From: Burkholderiaceae bacterium
Lineage (GTDB): Bacteria > Pseudomonadota > Gammaproteobacteria > Burkholderiales > Burkholderiaceae_E
NCBI GenBank assembly: GCA_021166725.1
Contig: JAJPES010000079.1
Coordinates: forward strand, 38,247-102,246
Direction of reading: 5' to 3'
DNA: 64,000 bases
Positions 19,360-27,908 of this stretch are shown here, piece after piece (position 1 is the first letter of the stretch; each line of letters starts with the position of its first letter). The translations under genes and the position numbers were made by a program. The notes under the pieces were generated by a model that worked only from the letters and a program-made list of their open reading frames with translations, did no database searches and was not told the origin of the DNA.

Positions 19360-19988
19360 TCCGCGTCGCGCTGGTCGATGATCACGCGATGATCCGGCGC
19401 GGGTTGCGCGAAACGCTGGCGGAGGCAGGCGACATCGAGATCGTCGGCGAGGCGGGTGACTACGCATCGCTGCGCAGCCTGCTGCGGCAGGCGCGCATCG
19501 ACGTGCTCGTGCTCGACATGAACCTGCCCGGTCGCAGCGGCATCGACGTGCTCAAGGCGCTCGCCGGAGACGAAGACGCTCCGCGCGTCGTGGTGCTGTC
19601 GCAGTACCCCGAGGACCAGTACGCGATCCGCGCGCTGCGCAACGGCGCGATGGCGTACCTGAACAAGACGACCGAGCCGCGCGACATCGTCGCCGCGGTG
19701 CGCAGCGTCGCAGCCGGGCGCAAGCACCTTACCCCGGAGGTCGCGCAGTTGCTGCTCGATGCGGTCACCGGCACCGGCGGCGGCGCCCGCCACGAGCAGC
19801 TGTCCGACCGGGAACTCCAGACGCTGCTGCTGATCGCCTCGGGGCACCGGTTGTCGGAAATCGCCGAAGCGCTCACCCTGTCGCCGAAAACGGTCAGCGT
19901 CTATCGCGCGCGCGTGCTCGAGAAGCTCGGCGTCGCCACGAACGCGGAGCTCGCCTCGTACGCGTTGCGCCACGGACTGATCGAATAG
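19356..19988 (+). CDS. LuxR/NarL-family response regulator
   Basis: 210 residues, starting at a GTG inside the end of the kinase gene. The receiver domain has D54 as phosphoacceptor (LVLDMNLPGRSG) and K at the NKTTEP loop. The LuxR-type helix-turn-helix (about 145-205) shows LSDRELQTLLLIASGH and SPKTVSVYRARVLEKLGV. Most likely the partner of the preceding kinase. Targets cannot be told from the sequence; the location beside chemotaxis genes is suggestive only. Confidence 0.92.
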   Translation: MIRVALVDDHAMIRRGLRETLAEAGDIEIVGEAGDYASLRSLLRQARIDVLVLDMNLPGRSGIDVLKALAGDEDAPRVVVLSQYPEDQYAIRALRNGAMAYLNKTTEPRDIVAAVRSVAAGRKHLTPEVAQLLLDAVTGTGGGARHEQLSDRELQTLLLIASGHRLSEIAEALTLSPKTVSVYRARVLEKLGVATNAELASYALRHGLIE

Positions 19989-19996
19989 GATCGACC

Positions 19997-20026
19997 AGGA
20001 GGCTGTCCATAGTCCGACAGCCTCCT
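19997..20026. terminator. Perfect 11-bp inverted repeat after the response regulator
   Basis: AGGAGGCTGTC and GACAGCCTCCT pair perfectly around an eight-base loop, eight bases after the stop codon of the regulator gene. Position and stem fit a transcription terminator, but no T-run follows, so it may instead protect the mRNA 3' end or bind a protein. Confidence 0.5.
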
Positions 20027-20155
20027 AGGCTGGACGGCGTCGTTTCCCCGACCGCTCGTCGCGCCGGCGCCTCGCTACGTTGCGATCCGTGCACGGGTTC
20101 CTTGTTTTCGCTCGCCGCTCGGGTAGATTGGGACGCCTTTCGAACCTGCGCCTCC

Positions 20156-22012
20156 ATGTCCTCCATCGCTCCCGGCAACGCGGCCCGAAGCAACGCCCGG
20201 GTCTTCGTCGTCCTGGCGGCGCTCGCCGCCGTGCTCGCTTTCCAGCCGATCCGGTTCGCGATCGACCGCCTCTACACGGCAGCGCCGGATTCGAGCCCGG
20301 GCGCCGGAATCGGTCCTCCCTGGTTCGCCCTGTTCGCCTCGGGCGTCCTCACGATCCTCGCCATCGGCTTCGCCCTTGTTGCCTGGCTGCGCTGGACACG
20401 CACCGAAGCCGCACTCGACAGCCTGGTCACCACTGCGGCCCGTCTCGCGATCGGCGAGCGCGGCCTGCGCGCCAGGCCACGCTCGCCGGTGCTCGAACCG
20501 CTTGCCGGCGCGCTGAACCGGCTGGGCGCGCTGAACGAGTCGGCCGAGCAGATGCTGCTCGATCGCGAGCGGCAGCTCGCCGTCGTGCGACGGCACGCGC
20601 GCGCAGCCTATTGGGAAACCGATCGCGACGGCCGGCTGCAACGCATCGAATACGAGCCGACCTGGCCGAACGCCGAGCGCTGCGCATGGGTCGGCGCGGC
20701 GCATCTCGAAAACGCGGGCGCGCTCGATCCGCAGGCCTGGCAGGCCGCGCTCGAGGCGCTCGCTGCGCGCCAGGCGTACGAGGGACTCGTGCTCGAGCGG
20801 ACAAGCGCCGAAGGCCGGCCGATCCGGGTGATCGAGTCGGGCGAACCGCGCTTCGGCGCCGATGGCGATTTCCTCGGCTATTGCGGAACGATGCGCCGCA
20901 TCGACCCGGATTCCACCCTGCGACAGACGGCGCTGCGCACGGCATTCGAGACGAGTCCACGGCCCGTCTTCGTCGTTGCCTGCGCGCCGTGGCCACTGCC
21001 CATCGTCTGGATGAACGCCTCCGGTCGCGCCCTGCTCGGCGGGAACGGCCCACGCGACGTGCAGCCCACGATCGGCGCACTGCTCGAGGCGAGCGACGGC
21101 GAAGCCGTGCGTGAGTTGCAGCAGGCGATCCTGCGCCGCAGCCCGCTGCGCCGCGCGCTGCAGGTGCGCGATCGCTACGGCACGCGCAGCGAGGCGATCG
21201 CGCGCCTGGAGCCACTCGACGACGGATCGCAGGCATTCGTGCTCGTGCTCGATGCGAACGAGGCGCAGCTGGAACGCCTGCGCCTGTCGGCCGATGCGGC
21301 GCACGCTCTCGGCACGCGCGTGCGCGAACTCGAGCGGCACGCACACCAGCTCGATGTCTTCGCCTGGAGCGTCTCGCACGATCTGCGCGCGCCGCTGCGC
21401 GCCGTCGACGGATTCGCCCGCATCGTGCTCGAGGATTACGCCGCGCAACTGGCGCCGGCGGCGCGGGAGCACCTGCAGCGCGTCGTCTCTGCCAGTGCGC
21501 GGATGGAGCGGATGATCGATGCGCTGATGGCGCTGGCGCGCTCGACGACGCAGCCGATGCAGCGCACACCGGTCGATCTCGGCCGGCTCGCGCACGACAT
21601 CATGCGCAACCTGCTGCGCAGCGATCCGGCACGCGAGGCCCAGATGCATTGCGAGCCGTCGCTCGTGGTCGAAGGAGACCCCGACCTGCTTCGCCTGATG
21701 CTGCAGAACCTGCTCGGGAACGCATGGAAATACACTTCGAAGCGCGCGGTCGCATCGATCCGCTTCGACGCGGCCGCCGACGCGCGCGGCCGCACCGTCT
21801 ACTGCGTCTCCGACAACGGCATCGGCTTCGACTCGGCGAACGCCGACCGGCTGTTCTCGCCCTTCCAGCGGCTGCATCCGGAAGAAGACATCCCCGGCAC
21901 CGGGATCGGACTGGCCATCGTGCAACAGATCGTGCAGCGCCACGGCGGCACCATCCGCGCGGAGTCGAAGCCCGGCGAAGGCAGCCGCTTCCTCTTCACG
22001 ATCGGCGGCTGA
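20156..22012 (+). CDS. Membrane-bound PAS histidine kinase
   Basis: 618 residues from ATG 20156; a TTG at 20102 would add 18. Two N-terminal membrane helices (about 15-33 and 57-80) enclose a short periplasmic loop. A HAMP-like linker and two PAS-like regions (about 140-240 and 245-365) precede a HisKA domain with FAWSVSHDLRAPLRAVDGF and an HATPase domain (NLLGNAWKYT, SDNGIGFD, GTGIGLAIVQQIVQRHGG). The kinase core resembles the phytochrome-type group. No response regulator is adjacent downstream, so it is an orphan kinase here. Confidence 0.88.
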   Translation: MSSIAPGNAARSNARVFVVLAALAAVLAFQPIRFAIDRLYTAAPDSSPGAGIGPPWFALFASGVLTILAIGFALVAWLRWTRTEAALDSLVTTAARLAIGERGLRARPRSPVLEPLAGALNRLGALNESAEQMLLDRERQLAVVRRHARAAYWETDRDGRLQRIEYEPTWPNAERCAWVGAAHLENAGALDPQAWQAALEALAARQAYEGLVLERTSAEGRPIRVIESGEPRFGADGDFLGYCGTMRRIDPDSTLRQTALRTAFETSPRPVFVVACAPWPLPIVWMNASGRALLGGNGPRDVQPTIGALLEASDGEAVRELQQAILRRSPLRRALQVRDRYGTRSEAIARLEPLDDGSQAFVLVLDANEAQLERLRLSADAAHALGTRVRELERHAHQLDVFAWSVSHDLRAPLRAVDGFARIVLEDYAAQLAPAAREHLQRVVSASARMERMIDALMALARSTTQPMQRTPVDLGRLAHDIMRNLLRSDPAREAQMHCEPSLVVEGDPDLLRLMLQNLLGNAWKYTSKRAVASIRFDAAADARGRTVYCVSDNGIGFDSANADRLFSPFQRLHPEEDIPGTGIGLAIVQQIVQRHGGTIRAESKPGEGSRFLFTIGG

Positions 22013-22039
22013 TCCGGACCCGGCCGGACCCGAAGTCTC

Positions 22040-22546
22040 CTACGGATTGCCCAGGAAATCCCGCTTGCCGATCGGAACGCCGTTGTGCCGCAGGATGTTG
22101 TATGCGGTCACCGAGTGGAAATACACGTTGGGCATCGAATGCCCAAGCAGCAACTGCATCCCCTTGTAGCGCGTTTCCTTGCCGGTTACCGGCAGCACGA
22201 TCTCGTCGTCCTCCGTTCCGTCGATCCGCTCGGCCGGCACGCTTCGAATGAACTCGACGCTTCGTGCGATCCGCAACTTCAATTCGGCGAACGTCTTTTC
22301 GTCGTCGGGGTAGTACGGCACTTCCATGCCCGCCAGGCGGGCAACGACGCTGCGCGCCTTGTCGCAGGCAATCTGCACCTGCTTGGAGAACGGATACATG
22401 TCGGGCGCGAGCCGACAGTCCATCACCGTTGCCATGTCGATCTTTCCCGCATCGGCATGCGCCTGCGCCTTGTCGAGGATTCCCGAGAGGTTCCCCAGCA
22501 GGTTTGCCAGGCGCGGAACGCTCGCCTGGTACATCGAAATCTTCAT
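22040..22546 (-). CDS. DUF1993 family protein
   Basis: 168 residues. Matches the DUF1993 family by its start MKISMYQASVPRLANLL, the RLAPDMYPFSKQVQIACD segment, TFAELKLRI and the ending YNILRHNGVPIGKRDFLG. The biochemical function of this family is not established; it is a soluble helical protein related in fold to DinB-like proteins, which is inference. Good ribosome site (ggaggt) before ATG 22546. Convergent with the kinase gene, 27 bases away. Confidence 0.9.
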   Translation of the reverse strand: MKISMYQASVPRLANLLGNLSGILDKAQAHADAGKIDMATVMDCRLAPDMYPFSKQVQIACDKARSVVARLAGMEVPYYPDDEKTFAELKLRIARSVEFIRSVPAERIDGTEDDEIVLPVTGKETRYKGMQLLLGHSMPNVYFHSVTAYNILRHNGVPIGKRDFLGNP

Positions 22547-22659
22547 CGCGATACCTCCTCGTGCAGCGCGACTGCGAAGTCGCCCAGGAAAGCGCCCTGT
22601 TCCCGCAGTGGTGTCCGCAGCAATTCGATCGGCAGTGCGCGAAGACTACACCGCTCGGA

Positions 22660-23448
22660 TCATGCTGCTCCTCGTCTGCTGCGCGACACGAAGCGGTCGC
22701 TCGCCTGCCAGTGATCGGGATGGACCCAGGTGGCGACCAGCGCCTCGCGCTCTCGCTGCTCGCGCTGCGCCCTCGTCAAGGCGAGTCGGTCGCCGGACGC
22801 GATGGCCTTGAATGCGCGCAGCACCTGCGGTGCGTGCACACGAATCGGTTGAAGGAAACGCTCCACGCACGCATCGAGCGTTTCGCCTTCGGCGGCGACC
22901 TCATCGACCAGTCCGGCCGCGCGCGCCTGCTCGGCAGGCATCGTCTCGGCCCGAATGAGGATCGACAGCGCACGATGTCCGCCCACGAGCGCAACGAGAT
23001 CGGCCCCGCCGCCGAAACCGGTGCAGATGTTCAGCCGGCCCTGCACGAAGCCGATCGCCGCATGTCGCGCCGCAACGCGGAAATCACAGGCGACGGCCAG
23101 CTCGGCCCCGCCGCCGAGCGCGACTCCGTTCAGCGCCGCGATCACCGGCAACGGAAACTCGCGCACTGCGCGCAATGCCTCGTTCGCATGCGCCCAGAGT
23201 CGCTCGGCGTCGTCCTTCCCACGGAGCTTGTCGAACTCCTTGAGGTCGCCGCCCGCGGCGAAGCTCTTCTCGCCGGCTCCGGTGACGACCGCCGCCTGCA
23301 GCGCGAGATCGTCGGCCGATTCGGTGAACGCCCGTCGCAACTCGCCGAGCACCTCGGTGCTCAGCGGATTGCGCTGTTCCGGTCGGTCGATCGTCACGTG
23401 CAGGACGGCGTCGCGCCGCTCGACTCTCAGGTGGCGGTATCCGGTCAT
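22660..23448 (-). CDS. Enoyl-CoA hydratase/isomerase (crotonase) family protein
   Basis: 262 residues. Crotonase-fold enzyme that binds acyl-CoA; members hydrate enoyl-CoA or carry out related reactions. The oxyanion-hole segments are visible in KSFAAGGDLKEFD and GVALGGGAELAVACDFRVAA. The exact substrate cannot be read from the sequence. ATG 23448 was chosen: it follows an aggaggt site and overlaps the stop of a short upstream ORF (ATGA). The longer frame beyond 23448 is a shadow. Confidence 0.9.
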   Translation of the reverse strand: MTGYRHLRVERRDAVLHVTIDRPEQRNPLSTEVLGELRRAFTESADDLALQAAVVTGAGEKSFAAGGDLKEFDKLRGKDDAERLWAHANEALRAVREFPLPVIAALNGVALGGGAELAVACDFRVAARHAAIGFVQGRLNICTGFGGGADLVALVGGHRALSILIRAETMPAEQARAAGLVDEVAAEGETLDACVERFLQPIRVHAPQVLRAFKAIASGDRLALTRAQREQREREALVATWVHPDHWQASDRFVSRSRRGAA

Positions 23449-23621
23449 TGATGGAAGACCTCCTCGATTCGTCCTCGTGCCGCGACGAGCCGCGCAGCCA
23501 GATCGTCGATGTGCTTGTCGCGCCGCAATCGCTTGCCGGCGGCGAGCGTGTGACCGGTGATCGCCGGTATCGGAGGGGGACGCAGACGATTGTACGGAAG
23601 ACGATTCAGGCTGCAAGCCAT
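23445..23621 (-). CDS. Small ORF coupled to the enoyl-CoA hydratase gene
   Basis: 58 residues from ATG 23621 (MACSLNRLPYNRL onward), no family recognised. In its favour: a strong ribosome site (aagggaga, seven bases before ATG) and a four-base ATGA overlap with the hydratase start, the arrangement of a translationally coupled gene. The C-terminal half (LRRDKHIDDLAARLVAARGRIEEVF) looks helical and charged. It may be a leader ORF for the hydratase rather than a functional protein. Confidence 0.45.
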   Translation of the reverse strand: MACSLNRLPYNRLRPPPIPAITGHTLAAGKRLRRDKHIDDLAARLVAARGRIEEVFHQ

Positions 23622-23699
23622 CGGCAATTCTCCCTTCGAGAAATGACCGAAGTCCCGGCGAGTCGCGGGGCCCGCGCGCCCGACGGGCGGACGACCACG

Positions 23700-24659
23700 C
23701 TATCGTCGACGAAGCAGGTCGCTCACCATGGAACGCACAGCCTCGGACTCCAGCGCCGGCTCGAACAGCGCGGCGCGCGCATCGCACTGCGCCTGCAGCG
23801 TCTCCAACGAGTGCGAGTCGTCGCGCACGCGCTGCAACAACGCGGCAAGCGTCGCCGAGTCATCGACCGGAAAATAGCCCGCGTAATCTTCGCCGAGCAG
23901 GCCGACATTGCCGTCGATGCGCGAAGCGAGCACCGCAGTGCCGCTGCGCACCGCTTCGATCACCACGTGCGCGCCGCCCTCGATGCGACTCGGGTGAACG
24001 AGAACGTGCGCCGCGCGGATGCGCGCGAGCGTTTGTCGGTGAGAGAGCGGACCGCGCCAGCGGTAGCGCGTGTCGTCAGCGGCAAGCGCTAGCGCCTCGG
24101 CGGCGATCGTCGGATCGAGCGCATCGCCGATATGCTCGAAGAAGATGTCGCTGCGATCCGCAAGCCTGCGTGCGGCATCGAAGAACGTACCGGGGCGCTT
24201 CTCCTCGCGCAGGTGGCCGACCATGACCGCCCGCAGCTCGCGCCTCGTCTTCGCCGCGCGGCTGCGCGCCGGAAACGACTGCAGGATCACCACCGTCCTG
24301 GACCGGAACTGCACTGGCAACGCCGCCGGACCGCGCTCGTTGAGCACGACCAGGCGATCGGCGATCGCGAGCGAGCGCTGCGCGTCTGCGTCCACGTCGA
24401 TGTCGCGATACAGATCGGTGCCCGTCAGCACGAGCGCCAGCGGACGCCGGGGGTGTCGCGCGCGCCACGCGGCGATCGACGCGGCCGAGCGTCGCGCATG
24501 CAGCGCGATCATCAATGCGTCGTCGCCGCCGCACCATTCCTGCACCAAGCGCACCCGATGATCGACCGACAGAAAGCGTGCCCAGCGTCGTGCCGTTCGC
24601 CAGTTTCCGTTGTTGGCATCGGCGTTCGCCGGTGTCACGATGACGAGGTGCGGCCTCAT
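23700..24659 (-). CDS. senB: Glycosyltransferase SenB (selenosugar synthase-like)
   Basis: 319 residues. A GT4-type glycosyltransferase of the group that begins MRPHLVIVTPANADANNGNW (the TIGR04348 type), known in Burkholderiales as SenB, which couples UDP-sugar with selenophosphate to make a selenosugar in selenoneine biosynthesis. Visible GT4 features are VMVGHLREEKRP, and VHPSRIEGGAHVVIEAV with the conserved acidic EGG..E pattern. Its neighbour in the opposite direction is the EgtB-like SenA, which supports the assignment. The start codons are only 21 bases apart. Function is assigned by family and context. Confidence 0.85.
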   Translation of the reverse strand: MRPHLVIVTPANADANNGNWRTARRWARFLSVDHRVRLVQEWCGGDDALMIALHARRSAASIAAWRARHPRRPLALVLTGTDLYRDIDVDADAQRSLAIADRLVVLNERGPAALPVQFRSRTVVILQSFPARSRAAKTRRELRAVMVGHLREEKRPGTFFDAARRLADRSDIFFEHIGDALDPTIAAEALALAADDTRYRWRGPLSHRQTLARIRAAHVLVHPSRIEGGAHVVIEAVRSGTAVLASRIDGNVGLLGEDYAGYFPVDDSATLAALLQRVRDDSHSLETLQAQCDARAALFEPALESEAVRSMVSDLLRRR

Positions 24660-24680
24660 GTCGACGGATCAGGGGCGGGA

Positions 24681-26141
24681 ATGATCGAGAACCGAACGGC
24701 CGGCATCGCGATCCGGCGCGCCGGGACCGAAGCGCTCGCCGAGGCGCTGGCGGCCAGCCGTCGCGACACGCTCGCCGCCTTCGAATCCTTCGAGCGGAAC
24801 CTCGAATCGCTCGTCGTGCCGCGATGCGTCGAGCTGAATCCGCCGCTGTGGGAACTGGGACACATCGGATGGTTCCAGGAGTGGTGGATCGCGCGCAACC
24901 CGCAACGCGCACTCGGCGCGCGCGCCGATCCCGAGGCGCCGCGCACGGCAGGCATCCGTCGCGATGCGGACCGTCTCTACGATTCGGCAAAGGTCGCGCA
25001 TGAAACGCGTTGGAACCTGCCGCTGCCCGACGCGGACGAAATCCGCGCCGACCTGCATGCGCAACTGGAAGGAACGCTTGCGCTGTTGCAGCGCGCCGAC
25101 GAGACCGACGCCGGATTGTATTTCTTTCGGCTGGCGCTCTTTCACGAGGACATGCATCACGAAGCGGCGAGCTACATGGCACACGCGCTCGGCTTCGAGA
25201 TCGACGAATCGACGCACCCTGCTCCACTTGCCGAAGGATGCCGGGAGATCGGGTTCGGCACGGGTCGGTGGCGCCTCGGCTTCGAGGGCCCGGGCTTCGC
25301 CTTCGACAACGAATGCCGGTCGCACGAGATCCGGTTGCCCGAATACTGCATCGACGACCGCGTCGTTCGCTGGGCGGAATACCTGCCCTTCGCCGAAGAC
25401 GGAGGCTACGAGCACGAACACTGGTGGAGCGGGTCCGGTCGCGCATGGCTCCGTGCGCAGGGCCGGTGCGCGCCGCGCTATCTGGAGCGCACGTCGCGCG
25501 GCTGGCGGCGATGGTCGAACGGCCGCTGGAGCGAGTTGGATCCGGCGCTGCCTGCCTGCCATCTGACCCTGCACGAAGCGCTCGCCTGGTGCAACTGGGC
25601 CGGCCGCCGCCTTCCGAGCGAAGCGGAATGGGAACGCGCGGCGATCGAAGCAGGCGATGCGTTCCGTTGGGCAGACGTCTGGGAATGGACGTCGAGCGCG
25701 TTCGCCCCGTACCCGGGCTTCACCGCGCATCCGTACCGCGCTTACTCGTCACCCTGGTTCGACGGCCGGCCGGTTCTGCGCGGCGCTTCGTTCGCCACCT
25801 CGCCGCGAATGCGCAATCCGCGCTACCGCAACTTCTTCGACGCCGGGCGCGACGATATCTACGCCGGGTTCCGCAGTTGCTCGCTGGCACCCACACATCG
25901 TGCAACACACCGAAGAGCGGAGTCACTCGTGGACACGTTTTCGATCGGCGATCACGTCAGCTGGAATTCCGAAGCAGGCCGGGTGAGCGGCCGGATCATC
26001 CGCGTGCACCACGCCGACTTCGACTACAAGGGTCACCGGCGCCGCGCATCGAAAGACGATCCGCAGTACGAGATCAAGAGCGACAAGACCGATCACGTGG
26101 CTGCGCACAAGGAAGGAGCGTTGACGAAGATCGGTCGATGA
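24681..26141 (+). CDS. senA: Selenoneine synthase SenA (EgtB-like), frame fused to DUF2945
   Basis: 486 residues. SenA is a non-heme-iron EgtB homologue that joins hercynine to a selenosugar. A DinB-like N-terminal domain has the iron ligands H61 (ELGHIGWFQEWW) and H155/H159 (FHEDMHHEA); an FGE-sulfatase domain follows, with HLTLHEALAWCNWAGRRLPSEAEW and VWEWTSSAF, ending near YAGFRSCS. The frame then runs without a stop through a 17-residue linker into a complete DUF2945 domain (about 417-486). A GTG at 25929 could start that domain separately. ATG 24681 has ggggcggga just upstream. Confidence 0.85.
   Translation: MIENRTAGIAIRRAGTEALAEALAASRRDTLAAFESFERNLESLVVPRCVELNPPLWELGHIGWFQEWWIARNPQRALGARADPEAPRTAGIRRDADRLYDSAKVAHETRWNLPLPDADEIRADLHAQLEGTLALLQRADETDAGLYFFRLALFHEDMHHEAASYMAHALGFEIDESTHPAPLAEGCREIGFGTGRWRLGFEGPGFAFDNECRSHEIRLPEYCIDDRVVRWAEYLPFAEDGGYEHEHWWSGSGRAWLRAQGRCAPRYLERTSRGWRRWSNGRWSELDPALPACHLTLHEALAWCNWAGRRLPSEAEWERAAIEAGDAFRWADVWEWTSSAFAPYPGFTAHPYRAYSSPWFDGRPVLRGASFATSPRMRNPRYRNFFDAGRDDIYAGFRSCSLAPTHRATHRRAESLVDTFSIGDHVSWNSEAGRVSGRIIRVHHADFDYKGHRRRASKDDPQYEIKSDKTDHVAAHKEGALTKIGR
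25929..26141 (+). CDS. DUF2945 (TUDOR-like) domain, possibly separately initiated
   Basis: Alternative product nested in the 3' end of senA. From GTG 25929, preceded by agcggag at a workable distance, it would encode 70 residues, the normal size of a free-standing DUF2945 protein. It includes FSIGDHVSWNSEAGRVSG, DYKGHRRRASKDDPQYEIKS and TDHVAAHKEGAL, all typical. The role of the family is not established. Whether the cell makes the fusion, this short protein or both cannot be told from the sequence. Confidence 0.5.
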   Translation: MDTFSIGDHVSWNSEAGRVSGRIIRVHHADFDYKGHRRRASKDDPQYEIKSDKTDHVAAHKEGALTKIGR

Positions 26142-26150
26142 CCTCTTCCT

Positions 26151-27908
26151 TCAAGCCGTCCTCGTGGGCTGGCGGCCCAGTTCCTGGAGCATTCGTTCCC
26201 GCATGAGGAACTTCTGCGGCTTGCCGGTCACGGTCATCGGGAACTCCGGCACGAAACGCACGATGCTCGGGACCTTGTAGTGAGCTATCTGCCCCCGGCA
26301 GAAGGCCTGGAGTTCGTCCACGTTGCCCTCCTGTCCGGGTCGCAGAACGATCCACGCGCAGACCTCCTCGCCGAGTCTCGGATGAGGAATCCCGAACACT
26401 TGCGCCGATTGCACCTTCGCATGCGTCTGCAGGAACTCCTCGATCTCCCGCGGATAGACGTTCTCTCCGCCTCGAATCAGCATGTCCTTCACGCGACCGA
26501 CGATGTTGCAGTAGCCGTCCGCGTCGATCGTCGCGAGATCGCCGGTGTGCATCCAGCCGCTCTCGTCGATCGCCTCGCTCGTTCGCTCGGGGTCGTCCCA
26601 GTAGCCGCGCATTACCAGGTAGCCGCGCGTGCACAGTTCGCCGGCCGTTCCAAGAGGAACCACGCGACCGGCACCGTCGACGATCTTGACCTCCGCGTGC
26701 GGCTGGATGCGTCCCACGGTGGCGACGCGGCGCTCGACCGGGTCGTCGACACCGGACTGGAACGAGATGGGGCTCGTCTCGGTCATGCCGTAGGCGATCG
26801 TCACCTCGCCCATGTGCATCTCTTCGATGACCCGGCGCATCGTCTCGACCGGGCAAGGGGCTCCGGCCATGATGCCCGTTCGCAGCGACCCCAGCTCGAA
26901 GTCGCCAAAAAGGGGATGATCGAGCATCGATACGAACATCGTCGGCACGCCGTGCAGCGCGGTGCAACGCTGCGCCTGCACCGCCTGCAGGGTCTCGCCA
27001 GCGTCGAAGGCGGGGCCGGGGAAGATCATCGTCGCGCCGACCGCCGTGCAGGCGAGCACGCCGAGCACCATCCCGAAGCAGTGATACAGCGGAACCGGAA
27101 TGCATAGCCGGTCACGCGAAGACAGCGCCATTGCGCGCGCGCAGTAGCGCGCATTGTTGACGATGTTGAAGTGACTGAGCGTCGCACCCTTCGGCGACCC
27201 CGTGGTGCCGCTCGTGAACTGGATGTTGATGGCGTCGTCGGGGTCGAGCGCCTGCGATAGGGCGGCGAGCCGTGCGCGATGAGCGGGACCGGCCTGGCGG
27301 ACCAGTTCGTCGAAGGACAGCGTGCCGCGCGGCTGCGGCCCGTCGCCGATGAGCACGACGTGGCGCAGTCGCTCGAGGCGCTCGAGCCGAAGCCGCGTGG
27401 TGCGGTCGATCCGGTCTATTTCGGGGGCGAGCTTGCGCACGATGCCCACGTAGTCGCTGCTGCGGTGCGCCCGCGCCATCACGAGCACGCGGCACTGGAC
27501 CTTGTTCAGCGCGTACTCGAGTTCCGAGCTTCGATAAGCCGGATTGATGTTGACGAGCACCGCGCCGATCCGCGCCGTGCCGAACTGCACGAGCAGCCAC
27601 TCGACGCAGTTGGGCGCCCAGATTCCCACCCGGTCGCCGCGGCCGATGCCCAGCGCGAGCAACCCCGCGGCGACGGCGTCGGAGCGCGCCAGCAGGTCGT
27701 GCCAGCTCAGGCGCTCGCCCTCGGCAACGAAGACTGCTGCATCGCCACCGCCGTTGCGCCGCACTGCGCGCTCGAGCAGCGCGGGAATCGTCATGAAGCG
27801 CAGTGGGTCGTCGGTGCTGCCGCAGACGTACGAGAGCGCGCCCTGCGGCCGCTGGCGGTCGCCCGCGCCGCCGCGCAGCCAGTCGGAGGCGAAGGGATTC
27901 CGGTCCAT
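26151..27908 (-). CDS. AMP-binding acyl-CoA synthetase
   Basis: 585 residues. ANL-family ligase that activates a carboxylate with ATP and joins it to CoA. The P-loop [16 protein letters not shown], the YGMTETSP core, [15 protein letters not shown], the hinge [18 protein letters not shown] and the C-terminal lysine region TVTGKPQK are all present. The ATG at 27908 overlaps the amidase stop by four bases, which suggests that it activates the acid released by the amidase. The chain length of its substrate cannot be read from the sequence; it resembles medium-chain/FadD13-type enzymes. Confidence 0.92.
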   Translation of the reverse strand: MDRNPFASDWLRGGAGDRQRPQGALSYVCGSTDDPLRFMTIPALLERAVRRNGGGDAAVFVAEGERLSWHDLLARSDAVAAGLLALGIGRGDRVGIWAPNCVEWLLVQFGTARIGAVLVNINPAYRSSELEYALNKVQCRVLVMARAHRSSDYVGIVRKLAPEIDRIDRTTRLRLERLERLRHVVLIGDGPQPRGTLSFDELVRQAGPAHRARLAALSQALDPDDAINIQFTSGTTGSPKGATLSHFNIVNNARYCARAMALSSRDRLCIPVPLYHCFGMVLGVLACTAVGATMIFPGPAFDAGETLQAVQAQRCTALHGVPTMFVSMLDHPLFGDFELGSLRTGIMAGAPCPVETMRRVIEEMHMGEVTIAYGMTETSPISFQSGVDDPVERRVATVGRIQPHAEVKIVDGAGRVVPLGTAGELCTRGYLVMRGYWDDPERTSEAIDESGWMHTGDLATIDADGYCNIVGRVKDMLIRGGENVYPREIEEFLQTHAKVQSAQVFGIPHPRLGEEVCAWIVLRPGQEGNVDELQAFCRGQIAHYKVPSIVRFVPEFPMTVTGKPQKFLMRERMLQELGRQPTRTA

